From positions 1-17,480 of the forward strand of contig JAESUD010000271.1 of the NCBI GenBank assembly GCA_016763335.1: a DNA stretch of 17,480 nt, read 5' to 3'. The first letter of the stretch is position 1. Each line of letters opens with the position of its first letter. Under the pieces are notes generated by a model that saw only the letters and a program-made list of their open reading frames with translations, made no database searches and was not told where the DNA came from. Shown piece by piece: positions 1 through 10,845 of this stretch. The position numbers and the translations under genes are program-made. Origin of the DNA: Emcibacteraceae bacterium (GTDB lineage: Bacteria; Pseudomonadota; Alphaproteobacteria; Sphingomonadales; Emcibacteraceae).

Positions 1-339
1 AAATTTACCACCAGAGTGAAGCATCGTGAAAATGACTTCTAGCGCTGATTTATCCTTATGCTTTGGATGCGGATCAACGGGAATGCCGCGACCATTATCA
101 GTGACAGTTACCGAACCATCAATGTTGAGGGTTAGCTCAATGCGTGTGGCAAAACCGGCGACGGCCTCATCCATGCTGTTATCAAGAACTTCAGAAACCA
201 GATGATGCAGGGCCCGTTCATCGGTACCCCCCACATACATACCCGGGCGCAGGCGAACGGGCTCTAGTCCTTCTAATACTTCAATATCTTTCGCGGAATA
301 ATCGGCGGTTACGGTCGACGTTTCAAACAGGTCAGTCAT
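1..339 (-). CDS. parE: DNA topoisomerase IV subunit B, ParE (5' part, runs off the window)
   Basis: ParE is the ATPase subunit of topoisomerase IV, which acts with ParC to decatenate daughter chromosomes. The first 113 codons are present on the minus strand and start at the ATG whose complement is at 337-339. Visible GHKL ATPase features are the [10 protein letters not shown] segment (residues 31-40), the N-box EVLDNAMDEAVAG (50-62) and the G1 box DNGRGIPV (81-88). The [10 protein letters not shown] wording is typical of ParE, whereas GyrB usually has a different spacing and residues here, so I prefer ParE. An in-frame TAA lies a few codons upstream of the chosen start, so the start cannot move far. 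The rest of the gene (C-terminal TOPRIM and other domains) lies outside the window. It is transcribed divergently from the polysaccharide deacetylase gene across a 148-base intergenic region. Confidence 0.93.
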   Translation of the reverse strand, partial: MTDLFETSTVTADYSAKDIEVLEGLEPVRLRPGMYVGGTDERALHHLVSEVLDNSMDEAVAGFATRIELTLNIDGSVTVTDNGRGIPVDPHPKHKDKSALEVIFTMLHSGGKF

Positions 340-487
340 GTCTTTATTATTGTCTCGTTAAATAGCTTTTAATATAATTAGATACACTATAGAGTATGCA
401 AAGAAATCTCAACAACTAGATACGCGTTTATTTTGTTTTTATAGTGTTGCCATAATAAAACGTAAAAATTGGACTAATGTCACCAAT

Positions 488-1528
488 ATGAACAATCCTG
501 AAATTTTGGAAAATAAACGTTTAAGTCCGGCGATTCGGTATTTATTGCTATCGTTTTATTTTATTTTTATTGGGTTTTGTGCCGCCGGTATCTGGCTTAA
601 GTGGGATGATATAAACCGCACGAATAATCAATATAGTTCCCATATATATGAAGAAGGCTTTGACGCGGTTACAGTAACCGTGCCGTTACCAAGAAAGGTG
701 AGAAAAGAAAATTTTCTTGATCGGTTAGCACAGCGTACATCACCAAAGCCAGCATTGGTCATTCAACCTGAACGCCATCAGGATACTGACCAGACATGGC
801 AAAAATTTGCTGCCAGCAGGGTTATCGTTCCAGCTGGGAATGTTAAAGTCATTTTGGTGATTGATGATCTTGGTATTGTCAAAAATACCACTCAACAAAT
901 GATCGATATGGATGCGCCATTAACCTTGTCTTTTCTGCCATATGCATCGGATATAAGTTCGCAGGTAAATGATGCTTATGCAAAAGGTCATGATATTCTT
1001 GTTCATATCCCAATGGAGCCAAAAGGAAAAGCGGACCCGGGCCCCCATGCCCTGTTATCCTCAACATCACCGAGGGTTCAGATGGACAGTATCCATTATA
1101 ACCTTGGCCAGTTTTCAAATTATATCGGTATCAATAATCATATGGGTAGCCTGTTTACCGAAGATGAGGTCGCGGTTGATCGGCTGTTAAAAGTGGTGAA
1201 AGAAAAAGGCCTTTTAGTGCTCGATAGCAAAACTACATCGGGCAGCCTGCTCGAACAGATGGCAGCGGAAAATAATATTCCGGTCACAAACAGGGATATA
1301 TTCCTCGATAATGAACAAGATATAAATTATATTATGGGCCAATTAAAAGCTCTTGAAAATGTTGCTAAACGCCAAGGAACCGCCCTTGCCATCGGTCATC
1401 CATACCCGCAGACGGTCGCTGCTTTAAAGCTCTGGATACCAACACTTGCCGCCAAAGGCATAACAATTGTGCCCATATCGCAAACTATAAAAGACAAATA
1501 TTCAAATAGATTGCTAGCATCGAAATAA
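488..1528 (+). CDS. Divergent polysaccharide deacetylase family protein (YibQ/DUF610-like), membrane anchored
   Basis: This 346-residue protein has a short cytoplasmic N-terminus, one hydrophobic segment (about residues 18-37), a low-complexity linker (about 40-118), and then a divergent polysaccharide deacetylase domain (about 119-340). Family-typical motifs are VIDDLG (124-129), HIPMEP (173-178), NNHMGS (216-221) and GHPYP (303-307). These acidic and histidine residues match the NodB-like metal site of the wider superfamily. It is therefore probably anchored in the inner membrane with the domain in the periplasm. Relatives often sit beside EnvC/CtpA-type cell-wall genes, but here the neighbours are parE and a DUF805 gene. 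The substrate is not known from sequence; a role in peptidoglycan or polysaccharide metabolism is inference. The ribosome binding site is weak. Confidence 0.88.
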   Translation: MNNPEILENKRLSPAIRYLLLSFYFIFIGFCAAGIWLKWDDINRTNNQYSSHIYEEGFDAVTVTVPLPRKVRKENFLDRLAQRTSPKPALVIQPERHQDTDQTWQKFAASRVIVPAGNVKVILVIDDLGIVKNTTQQMIDMDAPLTLSFLPYASDISSQVNDAYAKGHDILVHIPMEPKGKADPGPHALLSSTSPRVQMDSIHYNLGQFSNYIGINNHMGSLFTEDEVAVDRLLKVVKEKGLLVLDSKTTSGSLLEQMAAENNIPVTNRDIFLDNEQDINYIMGQLKALENVAKRQGTALAIGHPYPQTVAALKLWIPTLAAKGITIVPISQTIKDKYSNRLLASK

Positions 1529-1636
1529 TATGAAGTGTCCTTGAGGATGCTTTCGTTATGGGTGAATATATAAAGCAGATTTGCTATCTACTATAAAATA
1601 TCTTAAGTTATTTTAAATATTTAGAGGGGGAAATTA

Positions 1637-1999
1637 ATGAATGTTGTTGAAGCTATTACAAGTGTACTTGGTAAATACGCTGTCTTTAAAGGTCGTGCGA
1701 GCAGGTCTGAATTCTGGTGGTGGTGGCTCGTAGATGTAATTATTTTTAATATTTTTTTTACATTATCGCCGAATTTGGGGGTTGTTTATTTTTTGGCAAC
1801 TGTAATTCCAACGCTCGCTGTGACAGTAAGGCGTCATCATGATGGAAATCGAAGTGGTTGGAACGTTTTAATTGGCTTTGTTCCACTTATTGGCGGTATT
1901 ATATTAGTAGTTTTATATTCAATAGAAGGGACCGAAGGGCCGAACGATTATGGCGAGGACCCATTGAAACACCTAAGAGATAATAATGATGTTGAGTAA
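1637..1999 (+). CDS. DUF805 family small integral membrane protein
   Basis: This 120-residue protein belongs to the DUF805 (YhaH/YhaI-like) family. Signature pieces are the N-terminal FKGRASRSEFWWWW stretch (about residues 18-31), the central TVRRHHDGNRSGWN stretch (about 63-76) and the C-terminal GPNDYGEDP tail. Hydrophobic segments lie at roughly 28-45, 47-62, 77-98, consistent with three or four membrane spans. The function of the family is not established. The start is supported by a strong purine-rich ribosome binding site, AGAGGGGG, at 1623-1630. The gene ends 16 bases from the 3' end of trpE on the opposite strand, so the two converge. It may have its own promoter in the 108-base gap after the deacetylase gene, but I see no clear one. 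Confidence 0.9.
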   Translation: MNVVEAITSVLGKYAVFKGRASRSEFWWWWLVDVIIFNIFFTLSPNLGVVYFLATVIPTLAVTVRRHHDGNRSGWNVLIGFVPLIGGIILVVLYSIEGTEGPNDYGEDPLKHLRDNNDVE

Positions 2000-2017
2000 G
2001 TTTTATTTGCCAAAACT
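1999..2017. terminator. Weak inverted repeat between convergent DUF805 and trpE ends
   Basis: A six-base inverted repeat (AGTTTT at 1999-2004 and AAAACT at 2012-2017, seven-base loop) fills the short gap between two convergent genes. The stem is AT-rich and lacks a GC core, so a bidirectional terminator is possible but only weakly supported. Confidence 0.2.
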
Positions 2018-3539
2018 ATTGACCAGCTTTATCTGATCCGGCAAAATTAACGGCCTCTTCGGCGGCGCGAACCAATGCTTTTGCTTTTGCTTCGCATTCG
2101 GCATATTCTGATTGCCATGTGCTGTCGGCGACAATGCCAGCACCCGCTTGGACGTACATCATGTTGTCTTTGACGATAGCGGTTCTGAGGACGATACAGG
2201 TGTCCATGCTTCCATCTGCGGAAAAATACCCGACGGCACCTGCATATATACCGCGCTTCTCATGCTCAAGTTCATCAATTATTTCCATGGCCCGTACTTT
2301 AGGCGCGCCGCTAACGGTGCCAGCGGGGAAGCCCGCGGCGAGTGCCTTAAGCGCATCATAATCATCGCGGATTTCGCCGCGAACATTAGATACAATATGC
2401 ATGACATGGGAATAAAATTCGATGGTCATTTTGTCGGTTAATTCAACCGTGCCGACCTTTGATACCCGGCCAACATCATTACGGCCAAGATCAAGCAGCA
2501 TGAGATGTTCTGCGCATTCTTTAGGATCAGCTAGTAGGTCTTCTGCATTTTTCTTATCTTCTAAGGCTGTTTTGCCGCGTGGGCGTGTTCCGGCGATAGG
2601 ACGAATGGTTACTTCGTTGTCGCGTAACCGTACAAGAATTTCCGGGCTTGAGCCAACAATCGAAAAATCACCAAATTTCAGATAATATAAAAAAGGTGAG
2701 GGGTTCGTACGTCTGAGTGCCCGGTAAAGTGAAAAGGGCGGTAAATCAAACGGCATTGAAAAACGTTGCGAGAGCACGACCTGAAAAATATCACCCGCCG
2801 TAATATATTGCTGAGCGCGCGCCACCATATCGGCATACTGTTTTTTTGTAGTGTTGGAAACAGGGGCGTCAGGCAGTTTTACTTCAGCCATATTCTGTCT
2901 TTGAATATCAAGCGGACGGGAAAGGGCACTTATAATATCATTAAGGCGTTCTTCACCGCGTAAGTAAGCGGTATCGGCATTAACATCACCCACAGGTCTT
3001 ACCGGTGTAACAATGGTAATTAAATCCGTTATACTGTCAAAAACGACCATGATGGTCGGGCGCATGAACATACTATCGGGTAGGTCGAGGAAATCATCTT
3101 TAGCTTCAGGTAATTTTTCCATCAGCCTGACCATGTCATATCCCATATAGCCGATAAGCCCCGCGGCAGAGGGTGGCATGTCTTCAGGAAGTTCAATCAG
3201 GCATTCAGAAAGTAAATCACGCAGGCTTTCAAGAGAAGGTTTTTCAATAGCGGTAAAATCTTCTTCTCTAACGCCGCGAAGGACTTTTCGGTTTATTTCT
3301 GGTTTGTTTCCCCGACACCGCCAAATAATATCTGGCTTTAAACCGATGAAAGTATAACGGCCGCGTATGGCGCCACCTTCAACGGATTCGAGCAAACTTG
3401 AATGTTCCTGGTTGTCCGCAAGCTTAAGATAAGCACTAACCGATGTTTCCAAATCAGCAACCAATGTCGTCCACATAACCTGGGCTTTCCCCGAATTATA
3501 AGGCTTTATAAAGTCATGCTTTTTTGGAAACGCAGCCAT
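2016..3539 (-). CDS. trpE: Anthranilate synthase component I
   Basis: TrpE converts chorismate plus ammonia or glutamine to anthranilate, the first step of tryptophan synthesis, normally together with the glutaminase TrpG. The 507-residue length is normal. The N-terminal LLES motif (residues 49-52) is the tryptophan feedback-binding element and favours TrpE over the paralogue PabB. The chorismate-binding domain shows IAGTRPRG, DLGRNDVGRVS, PAGTVSGAPK (405-414), GIYAGAVGYF and QAGAGIVADS, all with conserved residues intact. The start ATG lies 2 bases after the stop codon of the upstream folding-factor gene, so the two are almost certainly co-transcribed. Unusually for this neighbourhood, trpG, trpD and trpC do not follow; the gene ends (TAG) against a convergent DUF805 gene. 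Its glutaminase partner must be encoded elsewhere. Confidence 0.95.
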   Translation of the reverse strand: MAAFPKKHDFIKPYNSGKAQVMWTTLVADLETSVSAYLKLADNQEHSSLLESVEGGAIRGRYTFIGLKPDIIWRCRGNKPEINRKVLRGVREEDFTAIEKPSLESLRDLLSECLIELPEDMPPSAAGLIGYMGYDMVRLMEKLPEAKDDFLDLPDSMFMRPTIMVVFDSITDLITIVTPVRPVGDVNADTAYLRGEERLNDIISALSRPLDIQRQNMAEVKLPDAPVSNTTKKQYADMVARAQQYITAGDIFQVVLSQRFSMPFDLPPFSLYRALRRTNPSPFLYYLKFGDFSIVGSSPEILVRLRDNEVTIRPIAGTRPRGKTALEDKKNAEDLLADPKECAEHLMLLDLGRNDVGRVSKVGTVELTDKMTIEFYSHVMHIVSNVRGEIRDDYDALKALAAGFPAGTVSGAPKVRAMEIIDELEHEKRGIYAGAVGYFSADGSMDTCIVLRTAIVKDNMMYVQAGAGIVADSTWQSEYAECEAKAKALVRAAEEAVNFAGSDKAGQ

Positions 3540-3541
3540 AA

Positions 3542-5467
3542 TTATTCAGCCGGCGCTGCGATTTGATCCAATGTGGCTTGAATATTAACATTGTTTAAAA
3601 TAACCGGTAAGGCATCATAAAGATGGGCAATATAAACCCCCATCAAGTCATTTTGATATGATGATCTGATCTGGATTTTAGTATTATTTACGGCTGTCTC
3701 TTCAATATCAGTGGCGAATTCGCGGCTTTTAATGCGAATAAGCACATAGCCATCACCATTTGATGCTTGGATCATTTCAATAGTGCCAACCTCACGTGAG
3801 AAGATACTGCGGTGAATATTTGATGATACATCATTATTTTGGTTGCTACGTCCGACGGTAACTTCATTAACCGTTAATTGAGGCAACATTCCCTGAAAAT
3901 CGGCTAGTGTTTTTTCGGTATTTTCATCGGCACTATATTCTTCAGTAATTTTAGTGGCAAATTCGGATGCCAGTGTTGCGCGGCGGCTATTTTCCCAATC
4001 AGTATTAACTTGTGTTTTTACTTCCACGAAATCACGCAATGTGCTGTCTAAGACGTTATCAACACTTAACATGTAAAATTTGTTTGATATACCTTCATAA
4101 AGTTTAAGTTCCATACCAACCTGGTTTTGAAATGAATAGTCAAGAAATTCGACAATTAAAGGCAGTTCGCTTGATGCTGTGCCGTCCGGTGTCATGCCTT
4201 CTATACTGACATTTGATACGGTTTTTAATGTTGTTTCGATAACATCTGCTATGCTATCAATCGGCGCACCAGCAGCAAGCTCATCATCAATAACGTTTCT
4301 AATATCAAATAGTGCATCAATTGCTCTGTCTATTTTAAGGTCGGAAATGATTTTTTCTTTCACATCTTCATAGGCTTCTGAACTACCGGCATTAATTGCG
4401 CTTAACTTGAAGATATAAACACCAAACCCTGTTTCAATTGTTGACGTGTAATCATTAAGAGCAGCAGAGAAAAGAAGGTCTGCTGCTTCTTCACCATATA
4501 GTTCTGAAAAATCAGTTCTGGACTGCGCTCCAAATGTGCTGTCCTCGGCGCTATCACCGGTTTTATCCATAATGACTTCTTCAAAAGTTTTTCCGTTTTG
4601 TAGCTCACTATAGGCAATGTCGGCTGCATCCTGATCATCCAGCAACATTTGTATGAAGCCACGTTCTTCTTCTTTTGTGAAATCGTTAATGCGCGTCTCG
4701 TAAGCGGCGAGCGCCTCTTCTTCGCTGATGTTGATTTTTTCTGCTATGTCATTGGCTGAAATTTCAAAATAACTGATGTCACGGTATTCAGGGGCCATAT
4801 AATTTTCTGAATTCTCATCGTAATATGTTTTTAATATTTCATCATTCACTTCGCCAATACCAGTCATGGCACTCGCCGGTATAGCCAGAATTTCTGATGT
4901 TCTTTGCTCGGATGAAAATTTGGTAAGTGTTGTTGCGGTAATTTCCGGTGCTGAAATATTATTAATCAAACTTTGAATAAGTTGATTTCTTGCCATTTCA
5001 TCTCTGAGAATATCTTCAAAGTCTCTGTTTGAAAATCCTTGTGAATTAACATATTGATCAAAAAAGCTGCGATTAAACTCTCCCGTTCCATCCTGAAAAA
5101 GCGGAATGCCCTCTATATACTGACGTAGGTCGTCATTTGATGCCCGTAGACCAAGGTTTGCCGTTTCAACATCATAAGCTTTAGTTTGGATGAGATTGGT
5201 AACCGCACGGTTGCCAAGGCCAATTTGAACGGCAATCTGTTTTGTTACAGCATCGCCAGCACTTTGTTGAAATTGCCTAAACTCATTATCAAATGATATG
5301 GCGAGTTCATTAGGTGTTATTTTTTCCTCACCCACTTCTGCTATTTCTCCTGATCCGAGTGAACTTAAAGGATCGCCAATCCCCCATAATGCAAAGCTAA
5401 AGATAAGGATCACGAGAAGGGCGCCTGCAAGCATGGAACCCATGCCTTTTCTAAAAAAGTCAAACAT
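3542..5467 (-). CDS. ppiD: SurA N-terminal/parvulin-type peptidylprolyl isomerase, PpiD-like
   Basis: PpiD-type proteins are inner-membrane-anchored periplasmic chaperones that help newly exported proteins fold near the Sec translocon. This 641-residue protein has a positively charged N-terminus (FFRKGMGS), one membrane span (about residues 9-30), a long helical SurA_N-like region with the typical VGEEKITPNE opening (about 45-190), a parvulin-like domain (about 260-370, containing the GFGVYIFKL strand), and a helical C-terminal part. Parvulin active-site residues look poorly conserved, as is common in PpiD, so chaperone function may matter more than isomerase activity. It is the first gene of an operon with trpE, an order found in several alphaproteobacteria, and is divergent from tpiA. 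Translation starts about 60 bases downstream of a predicted promoter. Confidence 0.88.
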   Translation of the reverse strand: MFDFFRKGMGSMLAGALLVILIFSFALWGIGDPLSSLGSGEIAEVGEEKITPNELAISFDNEFRQFQQSAGDAVTKQIAVQIGLGNRAVTNLIQTKAYDVETANLGLRASNDDLRQYIEGIPLFQDGTGEFNRSFFDQYVNSQGFSNRDFEDILRDEMARNQLIQSLINNISAPEITATTLTKFSSEQRTSEILAIPASAMTGIGEVNDEILKTYYDENSENYMAPEYRDISYFEISANDIAEKINISEEEALAAYETRINDFTKEEERGFIQMLLDDQDAADIAYSELQNGKTFEEVIMDKTGDSAEDSTFGAQSRTDFSELYGEEAADLLFSAALNDYTSTIETGFGVYIFKLSAINAGSSEAYEDVKEKIISDLKIDRAIDALFDIRNVIDDELAAGAPIDSIADVIETTLKTVSNVSIEGMTPDGTASSELPLIVEFLDYSFQNQVGMELKLYEGISNKFYMLSVDNVLDSTLRDFVEVKTQVNTDWENSRRATLASEFATKITEEYSADENTEKTLADFQGMLPQLTVNEVTVGRSNQNNDVSSNIHRSIFSREVGTIEMIQASNGDGYVLIRIKSREFATDIEETAVNNTKIQIRSSYQNDLMGVYIAHLYDALPVILNNVNIQATLDQIAAPAE

Positions 5468-5534
5468 ATAATAAGTTACCTGTTTCTAAACTATTCTTCG
5501 AGCTCACTATGGGCCCAATCAATATAATGGCGGC

Positions 5535-5563
5535 ATAATAGGTATCTCACACTTTAATCGCAA
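5535..5563 (-). promoter_or_regulatory. Predicted sigma70-like promoter for the ppiD-trpE operon
   Basis: Read on the minus strand, TTGCGA (complement of 5558-5563) is followed after exactly 17 bases by TATTAT (complement of 5535-5540). These match the -35 consensus at 4/6 and the -10 consensus at 5/6 positions. Transcription would start near 5528, giving a leader of about 60 bases before the ppiD start codon. Confidence 0.5.
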
Positions 5564-5662
5564 CCATAAAAGCGACCTAAATATGATAAACCGTATAGAA
5601 AAAATTGAAAATATCTGCTAGTCACTGAATTAAAGAACTTAAGAAGAAGGATGAAACCCGAT

Positions 5663-6421
5663 ATGACCGCCCCAAAAGCACTTGTTGCAGGCAACTGGAA
5701 AATGAATGGCCTTAAGGCCGCAGCTACTGAAATAGTTAAATTAAATGATCTGGTAAATGAAAATGGTGCCAAATGTGATGTTCTTATTTGCCCGCCATTT
5801 ACATTGATCAGCACACTTATGGATTTAAGTGCCGACCATGTGGCTATAGGCGCTCAGGATTGTCATATGAATATGAAAGGTGCTCATACCGGGGATATTT
5901 CTGTGGATATGTTAAAAGATCTTGGTTGTGGTTATATTATTGTCGGCCATTCTGAACGCCGCGCCGACCATAGTGAAAGTAATGACGTCGTTAATGCCAA
6001 GGCGGTTGCCGCGCAATCTGTGGGAACGATAGCAATTATCTGTGTTGGTGAAACCATAGAAGAACGACAAGCGGGGAATGCTTTAAATGTTGTGACTTCA
6101 CAGGTCACGGCGTCCATCCCAGCGGGGGCGACCACAGAAAACACCATTATTGCTTATGAGCCGGTCTGGGCGATTGGTACGGGGCATACACCAACCATAG
6201 GTGATGTTGAAGAAATGCATAATGCCATTCGCGAAGTGTTACTCGTTCGTTTTGGCGATAAAGCATCTGATATTAATATATTATATGGCGGCTCGGTTAA
6301 GGCATCAAATGCCCATGAACTAATGGCGGTTAAAAATGTAAATGGTGCACTTGTTGGTGGGGCGAGCCTTAAAGCGGATGACTTTTTTGGAATTATTTCT
6401 GCTTATGATGAAATAGGCTAA
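5663..6421 (+). CDS. tpiA: Triose-phosphate isomerase
   Basis: TpiA interconverts dihydroxyacetone phosphate and glyceraldehyde 3-phosphate in glycolysis and gluconeogenesis. The substrate-binding lysine is in GNWKMN near the N-terminus, the catalytic histidine in VGHSERR, the catalytic glutamate in AYEPVWAIGTG with its mobile loop, and the phosphate-binding YGGSVKASN near the C-terminus. With the chosen start the protein is 252 residues, normal for the family. An alternative in-frame ATG at 5651 adds MKPD; I prefer 5663 because MTAPK before LVAGNWKMNG is family-like and the GAAGG at 5646-5650 lies directly against 5651, too close for ribosome binding. The gene heads a rightward block with secG, pyrG and eno, and is divergent from ppiD-trpE. 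Confidence 0.95.
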   Translation: MTAPKALVAGNWKMNGLKAAATEIVKLNDLVNENGAKCDVLICPPFTLISTLMDLSADHVAIGAQDCHMNMKGAHTGDISVDMLKDLGCGYIIVGHSERRADHSESNDVVNAKAVAAQSVGTIAIICVGETIEERQAGNALNVVTSQVTASIPAGATTENTIIAYEPVWAIGTGHTPTIGDVEEMHNAIREVLLVRFGDKASDINILYGGSVKASNAHELMAVKNVNGALVGGASLKADDFFGIISAYDEIG

Positions 6422-6527
6422 TTTTATACTAGCCATAAAGTGATCTTTAGAGTAAAAGCCACTTGTAAATAACTTAAATGACGCTATTTATACTATTAGC
6501 AGAATTTTTAATGAGAGAGTAAATAAG

Positions 6528-6854
6528 ATGCAAGAAGTTGTTCTTGTTATACATTTGTTGTTGGCTGTTGCCCTTGTAATAACTGTGTTATTGCAACAAT
6601 CTGAAGGCGGTGGCCTCGGTATTGGCGGTGGTCAGGGCAGCATGATGAGTAATCGTTCGGCGGCAAATTTGTTGACCCGTATGACAACAATATTAGCGGG
6701 GTGTTTCTTTGTTACAAGTCTTGCTTTGGCATGGATGGCAAAACAAGATGCATCAAGTTCATCTGTGCTTGATGCTATTGCACCTGCTCCAATTGAGCAA
6801 ACTGTTCCTGACGTGGAAGACAATAGTTCCACGCAAGTGCCGGTTTCAAACTAA
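6528..6854 (+). CDS. secG: Preprotein translocase subunit SecG
   Basis: SecG is the small accessory subunit of the SecYEG protein-export channel in the inner membrane. The 108-residue protein has two membrane spans (about residues 2-22 and 50-71) separated by the characteristic glycine-rich cytoplasmic loop SEGGGLGIGGGQG (25-37). A hydrophilic Ser/Pro/Val-rich tail of about 35 residues follows, as in other alphaproteobacteria. A purine-rich GAGAGAG-like ribosome binding site precedes the ATG. Its place between tpiA and pyrG is a common alphaproteobacterial order. A GC-rich hairpin follows the stop codon. Confidence 0.95.
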   Translation: MQEVVLVIHLLLAVALVITVLLQQSEGGGLGIGGGQGSMMSNRSAANLLTRMTTILAGCFFVTSLALAWMAKQDASSSSVLDAIAPAPIEQTVPDVEDNSSTQVPVSN

Positions 6855-6861
6855 TTTATAG

Positions 6862-6880
6862 ACGGTGCCTTTAGCGCCGT
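6862..6880 (+). terminator. Hairpin after secG, probable (partial) terminator
   Basis: ACGGTGC (6862-6868) and GCGCCGT (6874-6880) form a seven-pair stem including one G-T wobble, with a five-base loop. It starts 7 bases after the secG stop and is followed by TTATTGT, a poor but T-rich tail. It could end or attenuate transcription before pyrG. Confidence 0.5.
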
Positions 6881-6930
6881 TTATTGTATATAAAAGATGT
6901 TTTAAGTTCGTATTTCTGGATTGTTAATAA

Positions 6931-9856
<2,926 letters not shown>

Positions 9857-9986
9857 ATTAAGGTCGTTAATCACTAAAAAGTACAGGCAATATCACATGA
9901 GAGGTAGTGTTGCTTGTGCTTTGAACCGTCTATGTTATTTTTTTGGAAAAATTATCACAATCATGACTTGATCATTTGATTGAAAA

Positions 9987-10016
9987 TTGTGTAACTTTAG
10001 TTAATCAATCTATAAA
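9987..10016 (+). promoter_or_regulatory. Possible promoter of the caspase-fold gene
   Basis: TTGTGT (9987-9992) is followed after 18 bases by TATAAA (10011-10016), which would start transcription about 16 bases before the ATG at 10039. The -35 match is poor. The surrounding gap (9857-10038) is AT-rich and also holds a six-base inverted repeat, CACAAT 9956-9961 and ATTGTG 9986-9991. I see no gene in it. Confidence 0.3.
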
Positions 10017-10038
10017 TGATTTAGGGTGAAGTCACAAA

Positions 10039-10845
10039 ATGATTAAAATGATAAAATGCGTTTTCTTATTTATGTTTATGATGTCAGGTTCCGTAGCATT
10101 ATCACAGGAAAAAGTAGCACGTTTTGCTTTGGTAATCGGCAACAAAAATTATCAATTAGCCCCTCTGAAAAATTCAATTAATGACGCTGAAGCAATTGCA
10201 AAAAATCTAAGTAAGTTAAATTTCGATGTAAGTCTTATAAAAGACGTAACAAATCATGATCTTGAGCAAAGCATTATTAGATTTTATCAAAATATTTCTA
10301 ATCGCAAAGAGAAAAAAGCAATTGCTGTTTTATATTATGCTGGTCACGCCATACAGATAAATCACCGTAATTACCTTGTGCCGTTAGATGTCAAATTTGG
10401 TGATAGTGATAAATTTATGTCGAGTTTATATGATTTAAATGATATTTTTGAAAAAATACCAGTGAGCTTTGGTTTGCAAAATGTTTTTATTCTTGACGCT
10501 TGGCGGGATAACCCGTTTGTGGGCGCTCAAGATGCTGACAGTGATGTAATTATATCAGATGGTCTAGCGCCACTGAGGGCGCCTCCCGGTACAATGATCG
10601 CTTATGCTACCGAACCGGGAAGTGTTGCATCTGATGGTGATGGTAAAAACGGTATTTATACAAAATATTTGTTAAAATATATTGCAGAAATGATTACCAT
10701 CGAAGAAGTGCTTAAAAAAGTCCGTAGCGATGTTGCCCACGAAACCAATAACCAGCAAATTCCGTGGGAACATTCATCGTTGCTTGAAGATGTTTTTATT
10801 AATCCACCAAAGAACAAAAAAATCCCCAGCTTAATTACATTTTAA
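10039..10845 (+). CDS. Secreted caspase-family (peptidase C14) protein with catalytic Cys replaced by Trp
   Basis: This 268-residue protein has an N-terminal signal peptide (about residues 1-22, hydrophobic core followed by VALSQ) and then a bacterial caspase p20-type domain. The fold is shown by RFALVIGNKNYQ (28-39), LKNSINDAEAIAKNL (43-57), VLYYAGH (97-103, with the expected catalytic His103), NYLVPLD and FILDAWRDNPF (150-160). Active relatives have DACR at the last motif; here it is DAWR, with TGG at 10501-10503 giving Trp155. The only cysteine in the protein is Cys7 inside the signal peptide, so the mature protein cannot use a displaced one. It is therefore probably a non-proteolytic pseudo-caspase acting outside the cytoplasm, as a binding or scaffold protein. 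The start is backed by AGGGTGA at 10023-10029. Its stop codon overlaps by four bases the stop of the convergent beta-barrel gene. Confidence 0.85.
   Translation: MIKMIKCVFLFMFMMSGSVALSQEKVARFALVIGNKNYQLAPLKNSINDAEAIAKNLSKLNFDVSLIKDVTNHDLEQSIIRFYQNISNRKEKKAIAVLYYAGHAIQINHRNYLVPLDVKFGDSDKFMSSLYDLNDIFEKIPVSFGLQNVFILDAWRDNPFVGAQDADSDVIISDGLAPLRAPPGTMIAYATEPGSVASDGDGKNGIYTKYLLKYIAEMITIEEVLKKVRSDVAHETNNQQIPWEHSSLLEDVFINPPKNKKIPSLITF

Noticed and set aside
144..365. Open frame on the plus strand opposite parE
   Set aside because: It is antisense to a clear ParE N-terminus, shows no recognisable motif and has a biased composition typical of a shadow frame.
340..487. Repeated TAGATAC (379-385 and 417-423) between parE and the deacetylase as paired operator sites
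   Set aside because: Two seven-base matches in an AT-rich gap are weak, and no clear promoter aligns with them.
2016..3539. Gene could be pabB (aminodeoxychorismate synthase) because no trpG follows
   Set aside because: The N-terminal LLES tryptophan-binding motif, the 507-residue length and the ppiD linkage all favour trpE.
5651..5662. ATG 5651 as the tpiA start
   Set aside because: The purine-rich motif touches this ATG, and the extra MKPD is not family-like; ATG 5663 is better, although 5651 cannot be excluded.
9956..9991. Inverted repeat in the eno-caspase gap as a strong terminator or operator
   Set aside because: The arms are six bases with a 24-base loop and low GC content, close to what chance gives in AT-rich DNA.
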